Assembly: GCF_900107635.1 (NCBI RefSeq)
Contig: NZ_FNRD01000007.1
Span: 186,001 to 250,000 of the forward strand
Reading direction: 5' to 3'
DNA length: 64,000 nucleotides
DNA from: Flavobacterium gillisiae
GTDB lineage: Bacteria > Bacteroidota > Bacteroidia > Flavobacteriales > Flavobacteriaceae
The translations under genes were made by a program, and so were the position numbers. Under the pieces are notes generated by a model that saw only the letters and a list, made by a program, of their open reading frames with translations, was not told where the DNA came from and searched no databases. Below, one piece after another: positions 38,834 through 47,148 of the stretch. Positions within the stretch are counted from its first letter, which is position 1, and each line of letters begins with the position of its first letter.

Positions 38834-41248
38834 TTATTTTATTAGATCCAAAATCTTAGTATATAACAGTTTTTCATCCAGCGGTTTTGAAATATAATCG
38901 TTCATACCTACGGATTTACATTTTTCTACATCAACGGTGGTTACATCGGCAGTTAGTGCAATGATTGGGGTTTGCAAATTCATTTTATTACGGATATATT
39001 CTGTGGTTTCAAATCCATTCATTATCGGCATTTGCAGGTCCATTAGAATAATATCATAGTCATTGGTTTGTATTTTTTCAATGGCTATTTTCCCGTTATC
39101 AGCCATATCCCATGCAAATTTGAAATCATCCAATATTGTTCTTAGCAATAACTGATTGAGTTTTACATCTTCAACCACCAATACTTTTATATTTTTAATT
39201 TCATTGTCTAATTCTAACTCTCTATCTTCTTCCACATTGCTATCAGAATCGGGTTGTTTTTTTTGATAACTTAAAGTGAAACTAAAAGTAGAACCTTCAT
39301 CAACTTTACTTTTTACTGAAATAGTTCCTCCTTGTTTTTCTACCAATTGTTTAACAATAGCTAGTCCTAAACCGGTACCGCCATATAAACTTGAAGTGAT
39401 AGTATGTGCTTGTTCAAAGTTTTCAAAAATGGATGCAATTTTATTTTCCGGAATCCCAATTCCTGAATCTGTAACCTTTATTTCAACTGTAACATTTTCA
39501 TCTTCTTCACTCACTAAATTAATGCTTACATTTATTATACCTTTTGCAGTAAATTTTATTGCATTGCCCAAAAGGTTGATCATAATTTGATGCAAACGAA
39601 CCGAGTCACCCAGCAGTATTTCTGGAATTCTGGAGTCATATTCCTTAACTAATTCCAAGTTTTTTTCTTGAATTTTTGTTTCAAACAAATGAAGAATTGT
39701 AGTTATTGACTGTGACATTTTAAAAGGCGCGTTTATAAATATCATTTTTCCCGCATCTACTTTTGCTAAATCAAGTATATCGTCAATAAGAACGATTAAC
39801 GTATCTCCACTTGATTTTATGGCTTGTAAATATTCTTTTTGCTTTTCATTCAAATCGGTTTTCATCAACACTTTTGTAAAACCGATAATGGCATTCATTG
39901 GTGTCCGGATTTCATGACTCATGTTTGATAAAAATTGTTGTTTTGCCATAACAGCATGATCAGCTATTTTTTTGTCAGCTTCGGCTTTCTGCTTTGCTTC
40001 TGTCAATTCTGCATCAATCCTTTTTTGTTCTGAAATATCAATGCTTATTCCGGTAAACGTATGCGCTATACCAAATTTATCATAATGATAGAGCCCGGTT
40101 GATTTTATCCAAACAATAACCCCGTCATTTGCTCGGCTAATGCGGTAATCTACCTCATACATACCAGGAAAAACCTTTGCTCCCTCTACTTTTCGTAAAG
40201 CCATTTCTTTGTCTTCTGGTACTATTACTTTATGCCAGTGCTCGTATGTTAAGTCTTCACGATTTTCATCATATCCCCACATTACTTTATGCATGTTAGA
40301 CCACTCCAATTTTGACGAAATAAGGTCTAAGGACCAAATGCCAACTTTGGCTGAATCAGTTGCCAATTTTAAATGACGTGCAATTTTATTTATTTCGACA
40401 TTGTTTTTTTCAATTTGTTTTTTGGCCAACACCTGTTCGGTTACTACGGTTGCGAGGACAGTAATGCCCATTATGCTATCATCTACATCGCGGTAGGGCT
40501 GATACATAAAATTAAAATAGGCATCTACTGGAATTCCGTCGCGAATAAGAATTGCTTTGGTTTCAAATCCTTCGTGCACCACTCCAGTTGTGTATACATC
40601 TGCTAGTAATTGAGGGAAATCTTGATCTTTTAATTCCGGTACTCCCTCGAGTAGGGGTTTATTAAGCACCGAAATTCCCTTTCCAAGCACATTAAGCATT
40701 TGCTCATTTGCAAAAGTTACTACCAAGTCAGGTCCTTCAAAGATGGCGATTGCCATAAGTGATTGGGAAAGAATATTGCTGAAACGCTTTTCGTTTTCTT
40801 CAATTAGTTTGCGGGCATTGACAGTTTCTGTTACTTCAGTTCCTATTACTATAATTCCGTAAATTAGATTGTCTAAATCACGCAAGGGCTGATATACCAT
40901 ATTGAAATAAGCCGTGTCTGGTTTTCCTGTTCGTTTAATTTCAACGGGGATTTCATAGGAAATATAAGGTTCGCCTGAAGTATAAATATCGGTGAGTATC
41001 GTTGTTAAGCTATTTTCTAATTCAGGAGCTACTTCAAAAAGAGGCTTGTTGATTATTTCATCATATGACTTTCGCCAAATATTGAGGGCTGTTTTATTAA
41101 CTGTTTGTATAATAAAAGTAGGACCGTGATAGGTAACAATAAGAACAGGCGCCTGCGATATGAGGTTTTGAAATTTGGCTTCAGCTAAATCCATTAAAAT
41201 CGGATCGAGGGGAGCTGATTTGCTTTTTTCATTTTTTGAATTTTCCAT
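38834..41248 (-). CDS. PAS-domain hybrid sensor histidine kinase/response regulator
   Basis: 804 residues, no membrane segments, so a cytosolic sensor. Two similar PAS domains (about 20-140 and 150-270; both contain a YQPxRDxD..I.GI.V core, suggesting duplication) and a third PAS with PAC (about 285-410: YRISRANDGVIVWIKSTG). Then a coiled linker, HisKA with SHEIRTPMNAIIGF (His near 437), HATPase with GGTGLGLAIVKQL (about 610), and a C-terminal receiver with phospho-acceptor in ILMDLQMPIMNG (about 730). Ligand unknown; no output partner adjacent. Confidence 0.93.
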   Translation of the reverse strand: MENSKNEKSKSAPLDPILMDLAEAKFQNLISQAPVLIVTYHGPTFIIQTVNKTALNIWRKSYDEIINKPLFEVAPELENSLTTILTDIYTSGEPYISYEIPVEIKRTGKPDTAYFNMVYQPLRDLDNLIYGIIVIGTEVTETVNARKLIEENEKRFSNILSQSLMAIAIFEGPDLVVTFANEQMLNVLGKGISVLNKPLLEGVPELKDQDFPQLLADVYTTGVVHEGFETKAILIRDGIPVDAYFNFMYQPYRDVDDSIMGITVLATVVTEQVLAKKQIEKNNVEINKIARHLKLATDSAKVGIWSLDLISSKLEWSNMHKVMWGYDENREDLTYEHWHKVIVPEDKEMALRKVEGAKVFPGMYEVDYRISRANDGVIVWIKSTGLYHYDKFGIAHTFTGISIDISEQKRIDAELTEAKQKAEADKKIADHAVMAKQQFLSNMSHEIRTPMNAIIGFTKVLMKTDLNEKQKEYLQAIKSSGDTLIVLIDDILDLAKVDAGKMIFINAPFKMSQSITTILHLFETKIQEKNLELVKEYDSRIPEILLGDSVRLHQIMINLLGNAIKFTAKGIINVSINLVSEEDENVTVEIKVTDSGIGIPENKIASIFENFEQAHTITSSLYGGTGLGLAIVKQLVEKQGGTISVKSKVDEGSTFSFTLSYQKKQPDSDSNVEEDRELELDNEIKNIKVLVVEDVKLNQLLLRTILDDFKFAWDMADNGKIAIEKIQTNDYDIILMDLQMPIMNGFETTEYIRNKMNLQTPIIALTADVTTVDVEKCKSVGMNDYISKPLDEKLLYTKILDLIK

Positions 41249-41748
41249 TTGTTTGACGGTTTATTTTTTCCTCAATGGTGTAAGGTTGGCTGTTTTGCTT
41301 TTGTTTGTGGATTTGAAGCTACAAAGTTCAACATTATCACTTTGCTCATAGAATACAAACAACTTGCATATATGCGCTAAGCGGTAAAGCATATCGCCTT
41401 TGTCTGGGGGGACTTGGAGTACGTTATAGGTTTATTTCACGATTCAAATATATACTATTTTTTTATAAGTAATAGGTGTTAGGAGTAGATGGGAAATATG
41501 TTCCAAAAGGTTGCTCAGAGAAAAGCCAGAGATTCGCTAAGATTAATAAATAATTTCTGCAAACCACTTGATTTCATCGTTTCGATAGCTATCGCAATAA
41601 CTTATAAAATACCATTGGAACCAAGTCAAGAGATATCTCTCCAGTTTATTAAATGTTTACTTTATAATTGACAATAGCCTTTGAGTATGCGGGAATTTAA
41701 TTTACACAAGCCAAGTGGACAAGCATAGAATCATTGATCGAATAAACT
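41249..41748 (+). repeat. Non-coding stretch with a CGCAAAG-type repeat
   Basis: 500 bp without a convincing gene. About 41500-41580 is a diverged copy of the accessory-region repeat (ggttgctcagagaaaagcc ... gagattcgctaagatt ... tttctgcaaaccac). The rest is featureless AT-rich DNA, apart from an imperfect palindromic patch near 41368-41400. Confidence 0.5.
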
Positions 41749-42084
41749 TTACATTGATGCGTAAAAAATATATAGATTTAAACCAAAATAAAATAAGGCA
41801 GGTGACGAAGCTAACAGACCGTCTTTAATTTTTAGCCTGACTATTACTCCAAAAAACATTAATAAGGCTAAGCCTCCAGAGGATATTAGTAAAATAGAGT
41901 TGTATAGTAAGCCAACTAGTAAACCTATAGCTCCCACAATTTCTAAAATTGCCGTAAGTGTTCCAAACTTAGCCAACCCAAAGCGGATAAATTCACTTTT
42001 CATATTTGGAGTTGTAAAGTAAGCTACACCATAACCTAAAAAAGAGAGACTCGAAAAAAGAATTAAAACTTCTAGTAAACGCAT
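41749..42084 (-). CDS. DoxX-like membrane protein, second of a pair
   Basis: 111 residues with four hydrophobic helices; the LFSSLSFLGYGVAYF and FGTLTAILEIVGAIGLLVGL segments match small DoxX-family proteins. Its ATG overlaps the stop of the preceding DoxX gene by one base (TAATG), so the two are translationally coupled and probably form one complex. Function in this group is not settled; DoxX members are linked to redox or sulfur stress. Confidence 0.8.
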   Translation of the reverse strand: MRLLEVLILFSSLSFLGYGVAYFTTPNMKSEFIRFGLAKFGTLTAILEIVGAIGLLVGLLYNSILLISSGGLALLMFFGVIVRLKIKDGLLASSPALFYFGLNLYIFYASM

Positions 42085-42431
42085 TAGGCAATTAGATTAA
42101 GGGTTGCGGCAGCAATATAAAGACTTAGTAGCAAAAGAAACAAGGAAGGTATACGCTTTTGCCAAGGGTTATTCACTTTGAAGTGAAAATACTGTGCACT
42201 TAACATCAGGAAAGCCATCAAAAGTGACGGAATTAAAACCAGAGAAGGATACCAGATTCCAGTTACAAGCAATGTTGCTAATACTATTTTAGTGGCTCCA
42301 ACAATCGTACGCGTCAAATCGCTCAGACCATATTGTTTAAATTCTTTCACGATATTATCGAAACGAAATACCCATACAATAACAACAGAAATAGCAACAA
42401 TTAGTTGCGCAATCACTGATAAATTTATCAT
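42084..42431 (-). CDS. DoxX-like membrane protein, first of a pair
   Basis: 115 residues, four membrane helices. VFRFDNIVKEFKQYGLSDLTR resembles the loop of DoxX proteins (compare SEFIRFGLAKFG in the downstream partner), then TKIVLATLLVTGIWYPSLV. It is a diverged paralogue of the next gene, with which it overlaps by one base. The 570 bp upstream are gene-free. Confidence 0.8.
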   Translation of the reverse strand: MINLSVIAQLIVAISVVIVWVFRFDNIVKEFKQYGLSDLTRTIVGATKIVLATLLVTGIWYPSLVLIPSLLMAFLMLSAQYFHFKVNNPWQKRIPSLFLLLLSLYIAAATLNLIA

Positions 42432-43001
42432 TTTAGTTCCTTTAAATTTCCTTACTAATTTGGCTTTTCAGGTTCTGCCCCGTTATTTTGAGTGATTTCT
42501 GGTCTTCACTTTTTAATTTCTAATATGATTAACTTTTATACTCAATTAAGTATTAAATATTCTCTCGTTTATTCCTATCGGCGCGTCGTCTATGAGTTGT
42601 GGTCACATTTGAGGGTACCATGACTACAATTATTCTACTAAGATAAAACTTCTTGCGAAAAATGATTGTTAATTTCATTAATTCTTCTTGATTTCACAAA
42701 ATCTACTCGTCAAATTTACACACAATGGTACTGCAAGTGAGTAGAGTATGCAAAGTGGACTATTTCTGTTTTTCTAAATGTAACACTTAATAGAGCGAAA
42801 TAGAAAAAATGTTTCTAAAGGATACACAGAGAAAAAGCAGAGATTAATGAAGATTTTAAATGATTTCTACAAACCATGTCTTTGTGAGGAATAAAGCAAT
42901 CATAGTATCGATGTCTACAGCAGCAGTATCTATCTGTATCAGTAAATTAGAAGCAAGGATAATCTTTTGTTAGTGATAATACTTGCGCCAGTATTGGGAA
43001 G
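42432..43001 (+). repeat. Gene-free stretch with dispersed repeat
   Basis: No reading frame of merit. About 42808-42900 is a diverged copy of the accessory repeat (aggatacacagag ... gcagagatt ... atttctacaaaccatgtctttgtgagg). Nothing recognisable in 42432-42800 beyond AT-rich DNA and one GC-rich patch near 42575-42620. Confidence 0.5.
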
Positions 43002-43454
43002 TTAGTTTAGTGGTATAGGTAATTCATGATTTCGGCTACCGTCTTTTGCGCTCTCTTCAAACAGAATAAGAGTTAAAGTTAAAGACTCCTCTTTTTTCTC
43101 AATATCAATTGTGAAATCAAAGTTGCCCCATTCTGGTGCTCCGGCATCGGTCGTTGTAAAACCACTTTTCAATTCGTTATGTCCATCCTCAATCACCCAG
43201 TTGATGTTTGCTTCCCACACTTGAGCTTGTCCTTTTACACGGAATTTATTTCCATCTACTTTTTCTACCGTTACTTGTCGAAAATGTTCATTTGAAAATG
43301 CTATCGCTACTTGTTTTTGGGGTTCGATGGGCTTTGTTACTTGGACTGTATCAATCGAAGTCGAGCTCTCATTCCTGTTAGTATCGTCGCTATTTTTTTT
43401 GTTGCATGCAAATACAAGCACGGCTAATAACAAGATTGTTGATTTTATTTTCAT
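43002..43454 (-). CDS. Lipoprotein with Gmad2 immunoglobulin-like domain
   Basis: 150 residues. Signal and lipobox LVFACNKK, a low-complexity Asn/Ser/Thr linker, then a beta-sandwich with the Gmad2 signature: VKGQAQVWEANINWVIED, GAPEWGNFDFTIDI and the end motif EESAKDGSRNHELPIPL. Gmad2 domains were named from spore-germination proteins but also occur in envelope lipoproteins of other bacteria; here it is probably an extracytoplasmic binding module. Weakly linked to the DUF1853 gene 46 bp upstream on the same strand. Confidence 0.82.
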   Translation of the reverse strand: MKIKSTILLLAVLVFACNKKNSDDTNRNESSTSIDTVQVTKPIEPQKQVAIAFSNEHFRQVTVEKVDGNKFRVKGQAQVWEANINWVIEDGHNELKSGFTTTDAGAPEWGNFDFTIDIEKKEESLTLTLILFEESAKDGSRNHELPIPLN

Positions 43455-43500
43455 TGTTTTCTTTTTTTAAGGTGTTTCTCTTTTTTCTAATCAATTTACC

Positions 43501-44298
43501 CTACCACCAAACTATAAAAAATTCTAAATACGAATCTTTGTGTTTTTGCCAAATTAATGGAGCTTGTTTTTCATTAATACAAGTGGTAATGTGTTTTTCT
43601 ATTCCATTAAAGTCGGTCCAATTTTCGTTTTCTGATGGATCCATTCCCCATTCCTTTTTTGAAGGTATATAATAGTTTTTTGCGGAGTTATCTAGGCTAA
43701 CAAATGTTTCCATGTTTAAATAATAGCCTTTTATGGCTTTTTGATAAATAGGGCTAAAACTACCTTTGTATTGATAAGGAATAAACAAGGAAACTAATAA
43801 ACAGAGCGCTTGCGAAACTTCGTCGATTGCTATTGTATCAAACGTTGATCTAGTGCAATTAGCGTATAGTAAAGGAAATTGTTTTGTTTTTAATTTTTCT
43901 AACTTCTCTTTCAAAGAATCATTCCTATTTGGGCCAATCCAGTTATTTATTGGTTTATGAGAGATACTTGGGTCAAACAGATAAAACTTATAAGCTAACT
44001 CCATATGGATTAACTGCTTTGTGTTTTCATCTTCAATAATAAAATCAATTTCACCTATGGTTTTCGTGTCTTCAATAATCTGAATATTTTCATAAAGCAC
44101 TTTGTAGTTGGTAGAGGACTTAATTAATTCAGAAACAATTTTTTCTACTAAATGGCCTAATCTTACATTAGTTGGTAATTGAAATTCGAGATCAGTTGCT
44201 AGGTTTAATACTGATAAATCAAAAGTCTGTAAACCAGTAATAGAAAAGTCAAGACTGTTGGCTTTTACTATTGATGCTATCCTTGACTTCGTTTTCAT
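43501..44298 (-). CDS. DUF1853 family protein
   Basis: 265 residues. LGHLVEKIVSELI, EIDFIIEDENTKQLIHMELAYKFYL and WIGPNRNDSLKEKLEKLK correspond to the conserved core of DUF1853. The E-(8)-ExD..LI..E-type arrangement recalls restriction-endonuclease-like folds, so a nuclease is conceivable, but this is inference only. No partner gene suggests a pathway. Confidence 0.82.
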   Translation of the reverse strand: MKTKSRIASIVKANSLDFSITGLQTFDLSVLNLATDLEFQLPTNVRLGHLVEKIVSELIKSSTNYKVLYENIQIIEDTKTIGEIDFIIEDENTKQLIHMELAYKFYLFDPSISHKPINNWIGPNRNDSLKEKLEKLKTKQFPLLYANCTRSTFDTIAIDEVSQALCLLVSLFIPYQYKGSFSPIYQKAIKGYYLNMETFVSLDNSAKNYYIPSKKEWGMDPSENENWTDFNGIEKHITTCINEKQAPLIWQKHKDSYLEFFIVWW

Positions 44299-44780
44299 TT
44301 TATAGTAGGTGTTAGTGTAGTTTGTTTCACAAAGATACGCAGAGGTATCACAGAGATTTGCTAAGAATTAAAAAGAATTTCTAAAGAGTTTGTCATTTAT
44401 TCGGAGGAGAAATCTATTCATTATACTCACAGCAATTATTGTATCGCAAAAAAATACAAAGGATACTCAGAGATTCTAAAAGGTTAATCAAGGATTTATA
44501 CAAACTGCGTCATTGCGAGGGACGAAGCAATCACACTAAGTATATTTTTACGTAACTTTTGGAATTATAATTTAAAAGAGTAGCAGTACTAATCTTGGTT
44601 AGCATAGAAAGTAATTCTTTGCTAATGACTGTGGTTAAATTAGTACGGTCGGGTAAATTATTTTGGTAATTGCATTAAGATGCAACATTATTATTTCTGT
44701 TACACCTTTCCGATGTTTACCACATGGGAAGAACCAAAATAATCATCTGGTTTTGGTTGCCAAATAATGTGTTATTAAAA
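44299..44780 (+). repeat. Gene-free stretch with two diverged accessory repeats
   Basis: About 44326-44395 (tttcacaaagatacgcagagg ... gagatttgctaag) and about 44450-44660 (aaatacaaaggatactcagag ... gcgtcattgcgagggacgaagcaatcacactaag ... gaattataatttaaaag ... actaatcttggttagc) are both related to the repeats at 45905-46681. No gene is visible. Confidence 0.6.
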
Positions 44781-45188
44781 TTACTTTTCAGCGTCTGCTA
44801 ACTTCTTAGTATCTACATATTGCTGAAAGGACATAATTTTACCGGCGTCATTGAGAATCCATAAATGTGCTGCTTGAGCATTGTAGGTCTTTCCTGTAGT
44901 AATTACTTTAGCATCATAACGTAAGGTTGCTAAAACCTTATTATCACTCATGTTGTGAAGTTGGATACCTTTCAAATTAAAATACTCGTGGTTAGCGCCA
45001 AGACGTACAAAAATACCATTTAAGATAGCATCTGGACCAATGTATGGATTGCCATCCGCTAGAGCATTGCTTTCGGCTTCGTTCCATACGATATCAGGAT
45101 GCATAGCCCCGAGAACCGTTGGCATATCTCCCGCCGCGAAAGCTTTGTACACATTGTCAATAACCTCAACGTTTTGTTTATTTTCCAT
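44781..45188 (-). CDS. NTF2-like (SnoaL-type) protein
   Basis: 135 residues. NVEVIDNVYKAFAAGDMPTVLGAMHPDIVWNEAE is the typical first helix and strand of the SnoaL/NTF2-like fold, followed by the curved sheet (KVLATLRYDAKVITTGKTYNAQAAHLWIL) and a C-terminal strand. Members range from isomerases to stress proteins; no catalytic residues can be assigned. It stands alone. Confidence 0.85.
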   Translation of the reverse strand: MENKQNVEVIDNVYKAFAAGDMPTVLGAMHPDIVWNEAESNALADGNPYIGPDAILNGIFVRLGANHEYFNLKGIQLHNMSDNKVLATLRYDAKVITTGKTYNAQAAHLWILNDAGKIMSFQQYVDTKKLADAEK

Positions 45189-45545
45189 GATTTTTGATTT
45201 TAATTCATTTAGGTATTTCTAATTCATATTTAAGTCACTCGAAAATCGATATAATTTGTTATAAAGACTCCATAAGTTCAAGCGAAATGATTTTACTTTT
45301 TTTCCATTCTATAATTAAACACAATCTCATTCTGTCAAATAATTGCTGCTATATTTTATTCAAATATAACACATATTTTTAAGATAAAATCAAGATAATG
45401 AGCTGGTTACTAAAGATTTGTTAAATTACTAATAACAAAAGTTAACGAGATGCAAAATGTAATTATATTTGTTAAACTATCGTCAATTATAGGTTGACAG
45501 TGTATCAAAGCAATGGGACTATTTATTAACTCAAATTAAATAATT
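45189..45545 (+). other. Intergenic region with a candidate -7 box
   Basis: 357 bp between divergent genes, no coding sequence. TATATTTG at 45464-45471 could be the -7 element for the gene at 45546, giving a leader of about 70 nt. No -33 TTTG at standard spacing and no repeats noticed. Confidence 0.4.
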
Positions 45546-45845
45546 ATGACTATAGATTTTGAAATTATCGAGAAAGAAAAGATAGAAACTTTAAAATTTC
45601 CACATTCTGAAGTATTAGAAGAAGATAGTGCTATTAAAGAAAGAAAAAACGCATTAGAGAGAGCACTTTCTCTAGGAAATTTAGAACATTCAAAAATTCA
45701 AATTTACTTTGAAGATGGAGTGTCAAAAAAAATGGTAGAAACTACAGTTTGGGCAGTAACAGATGAAAGTGTAGTTTTAAAGAAAGGTGTTGGAATCCCA
45801 ATTAATAGAATTTTAAAGATAGAGCTTCTACAAATCGGTCTCTAA
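45546..45845 (+). CDS. Small acidic protein, unknown function
   Basis: 99 residues, Glu/Lys-rich, without signal or membrane segment. It begins DFEIIEKEKIETLKFPHSEVLEED and ends in a short beta-rich half (IQIYFEDGVSKKMVETTVWAVTDESVVLKKGVGIPINRIL). The second half looks like a small SH3- or Sm-like barrel that reports whether a ligand is bound (WAVTDESVVLKKG), but this is inference. Codon use resembles neighbours. I do not recognise the family. Confidence 0.7.
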   Translation: MTIDFEIIEKEKIETLKFPHSEVLEEDSAIKERKNALERALSLGNLEHSKIQIYFEDGVSKKMVETTVWAVTDESVVLKKGVGIPINRILKIELLQIGL

Positions 45846-45904
45846 TAAGAATTTTAGTTTTCAGTTCTGACGATGGAGAAATTTATATATCATCTACACG
45901 ATAA

Positions 45905-46222
45905 TTCTTGTTTCGCAAAGAAATACAAAGGATATCCAGAGATTCGCAAAGATTTATAAAGAATTTCCGCAAACCGCGTCATTGCGATGGAAATTCTTAT
46001 TTCGCAAAGAAACACTGAGCAGGCGCAGAGATTCGCAAAGATTTATAAAGAATTTCCGCAAACCACGTCTTTGCGAGGAACAGCCTGTCCCGATTTTTCG
46101 GGAAAGCAATCACACTAAGAGGTTTTCAACTTAAACCTTTTGAATTATAATCAAAATAATACCAGAACTAATCTTTGTGGGCACAGAATACAATTCTGAG
46201 CTAACGATTATAGATAAATCCG
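45905..46222 (+). repeat. Accessory repeats R5 and R6 (R6 contains a TCCCGA palindrome)
   Basis: R5 (about 45905-45987) and R6 (about 45991-46222) share TTTCGCAAAGAAA.AC..AG, CAGAGATTCGCAAAGATTTA, and AAACC(A/G)CGTCxTTGCGA. R6 also has the palindrome TCCCGA-tttt-TCGGGA (46088-46103), the AAGCAATCACACTAAG motif and about 110 bp more, ending AGATAAATCCGAG. R6 is nearly repeated at 46431-46681. Confidence 0.8.
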
Positions 46223-46377
46223 AGGAATCTTGTTTCACAAAAAATTCGCAATCAAACGCAACTCCGTTTGTCATTCTGAAAGAATCTCTACGAACTCTAC
46301 TTCCTCAATTTAGAGCAGTAAGTTATTATTACTATGTGAACCGCATTAGAAATGCTACGATTTCGTTTATAATGAAA

Positions 46378-46403
46378 GTAGGTACTCGTTGCAAACGAGC
46401 ACC
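46378..46403 (+). repeat. REP-type palindrome with GTAG head
   Basis: A GTAG tetranucleotide immediately precedes/overlaps the imperfect palindrome GGTACTCGTTGCAAACGAGC. This resembles REP sequences mobilised by Y1-type RAYT transposases, but no transposase gene is visible in the window. Confidence 0.5.
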
Positions 46404-46430
46404 AGATGGGCTTATAAATAATTTCTACAA

Positions 46431-46681
46431 ACCTCGTCATTGCGACGGAAATTCTTATTTCGCAAAGAAACACTGAGCATGCGCAGAGATTCGCAAAGAT
46501 TTATAAATAATTTATACAAACCACGTCATTGCGAGGAACAGCCTGTCCCGATTTTTCGGGAAAGCAATCACACTAAGTATTTTCAACTTAAACTTTTTGA
46601 ATTATAATCAAAATAATACCAGAACTAATCTTTGTGGGCACAGAATAAAATTCTGCGCTAACGATAGATGATAAATCCGAG
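46431..46681 (+). repeat. Accessory repeat R7, near-identical to R6
   Basis: Matches 45981-46222 over about 240 bp with few differences, including the palindrome TCCCGA-tttt-TCGGGA at 46546-46561 and the AGATGATAAATCCGAG end. It stops at the 5' end of the group II intron. Confidence 0.8.
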
Positions 46682-46689
46682 CGATCGGG

Positions 46690-47138
46690 GTGTGCCCTGC
46701 ATGAGCAGGAAGCAGATTGTAAATCGTTTGTTCTCGATTCGAAATTACACATTTTGAATTAGAAAACAAATCCTACAGTCTGATATTTTTCCAGAGGGTG
46801 TAAGTCCCTTCCCGAGAAATCGGGACAAGTCATGAGCGGATTGAAAACCCGAATCATTAGCACGTAAGGGGTTGGGCGATTGCTCAACTGCGAAGCACAT
46901 CACGAAGACCAAAATTTTAATAAATATTGAGTAGAGTCCAATCTTGGGGTCTACCATCACTTTGAAACGCTTAAAACAAAAAGGGTATCAATCATTGACT
47001 GATGTTTACATCTCACTTAGTCCATCTCTTTGCGAACCGCCGAGTACAGCCTGTCCCGATTTTTATCGGGATGACCCGTACGCTCGGTGGTGTGAGAGGC
47101 GCACTCCGTTCCATTAGGGGCGGAGCCGTCTACTCGAT
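46690..47138 (+). mobile_element. ORF-less group II intron with a palindrome inserted in domain V
   Basis: Starts GTGTGCC (5' GUGYG end) and ends CTACTCGAT (47130-47138), both typical of bacterial group II introns. Domain V at 47036-47091 folds as a 9-bp lower stem (ACCGCCGAG / CTCGGTGGT, one G-T), a 2-nt bulge (47081-47082), and a TAC/GTA upper stem; domain VI follows at about 47096-47135. In the apical loop a hairpin TCCCGAT-tttt-ATCGGGA (47054-47071) replaces the usual short loop. No reverse transcriptase frame fits in the 450 nt. It is probably immobile unless helped in trans. Confidence 0.82.
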
Positions 47139-47148
47139 TGGCAAATCG

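Noticed and set aside
42579..42660. Short minus-strand frame with Arg-rich residues in the gap upstream of the DoxX pair
   Set aside because: About 22 codons, no promoter, no homologous pattern.
46177..46476. Open frame of 99 codons on the plus strand inside the repeats
   Set aside because: It spans repeat R6's end, a REP palindrome and repeat R7, with no domain, no promoter and repeat-type codon content. Treated as chance.
46745..46960. Minus-strand frame of 71 codons inside the intron
   Set aside because: Opposite strand to the intron and formed by its structured domain I; not a reverse transcriptase and no start context.
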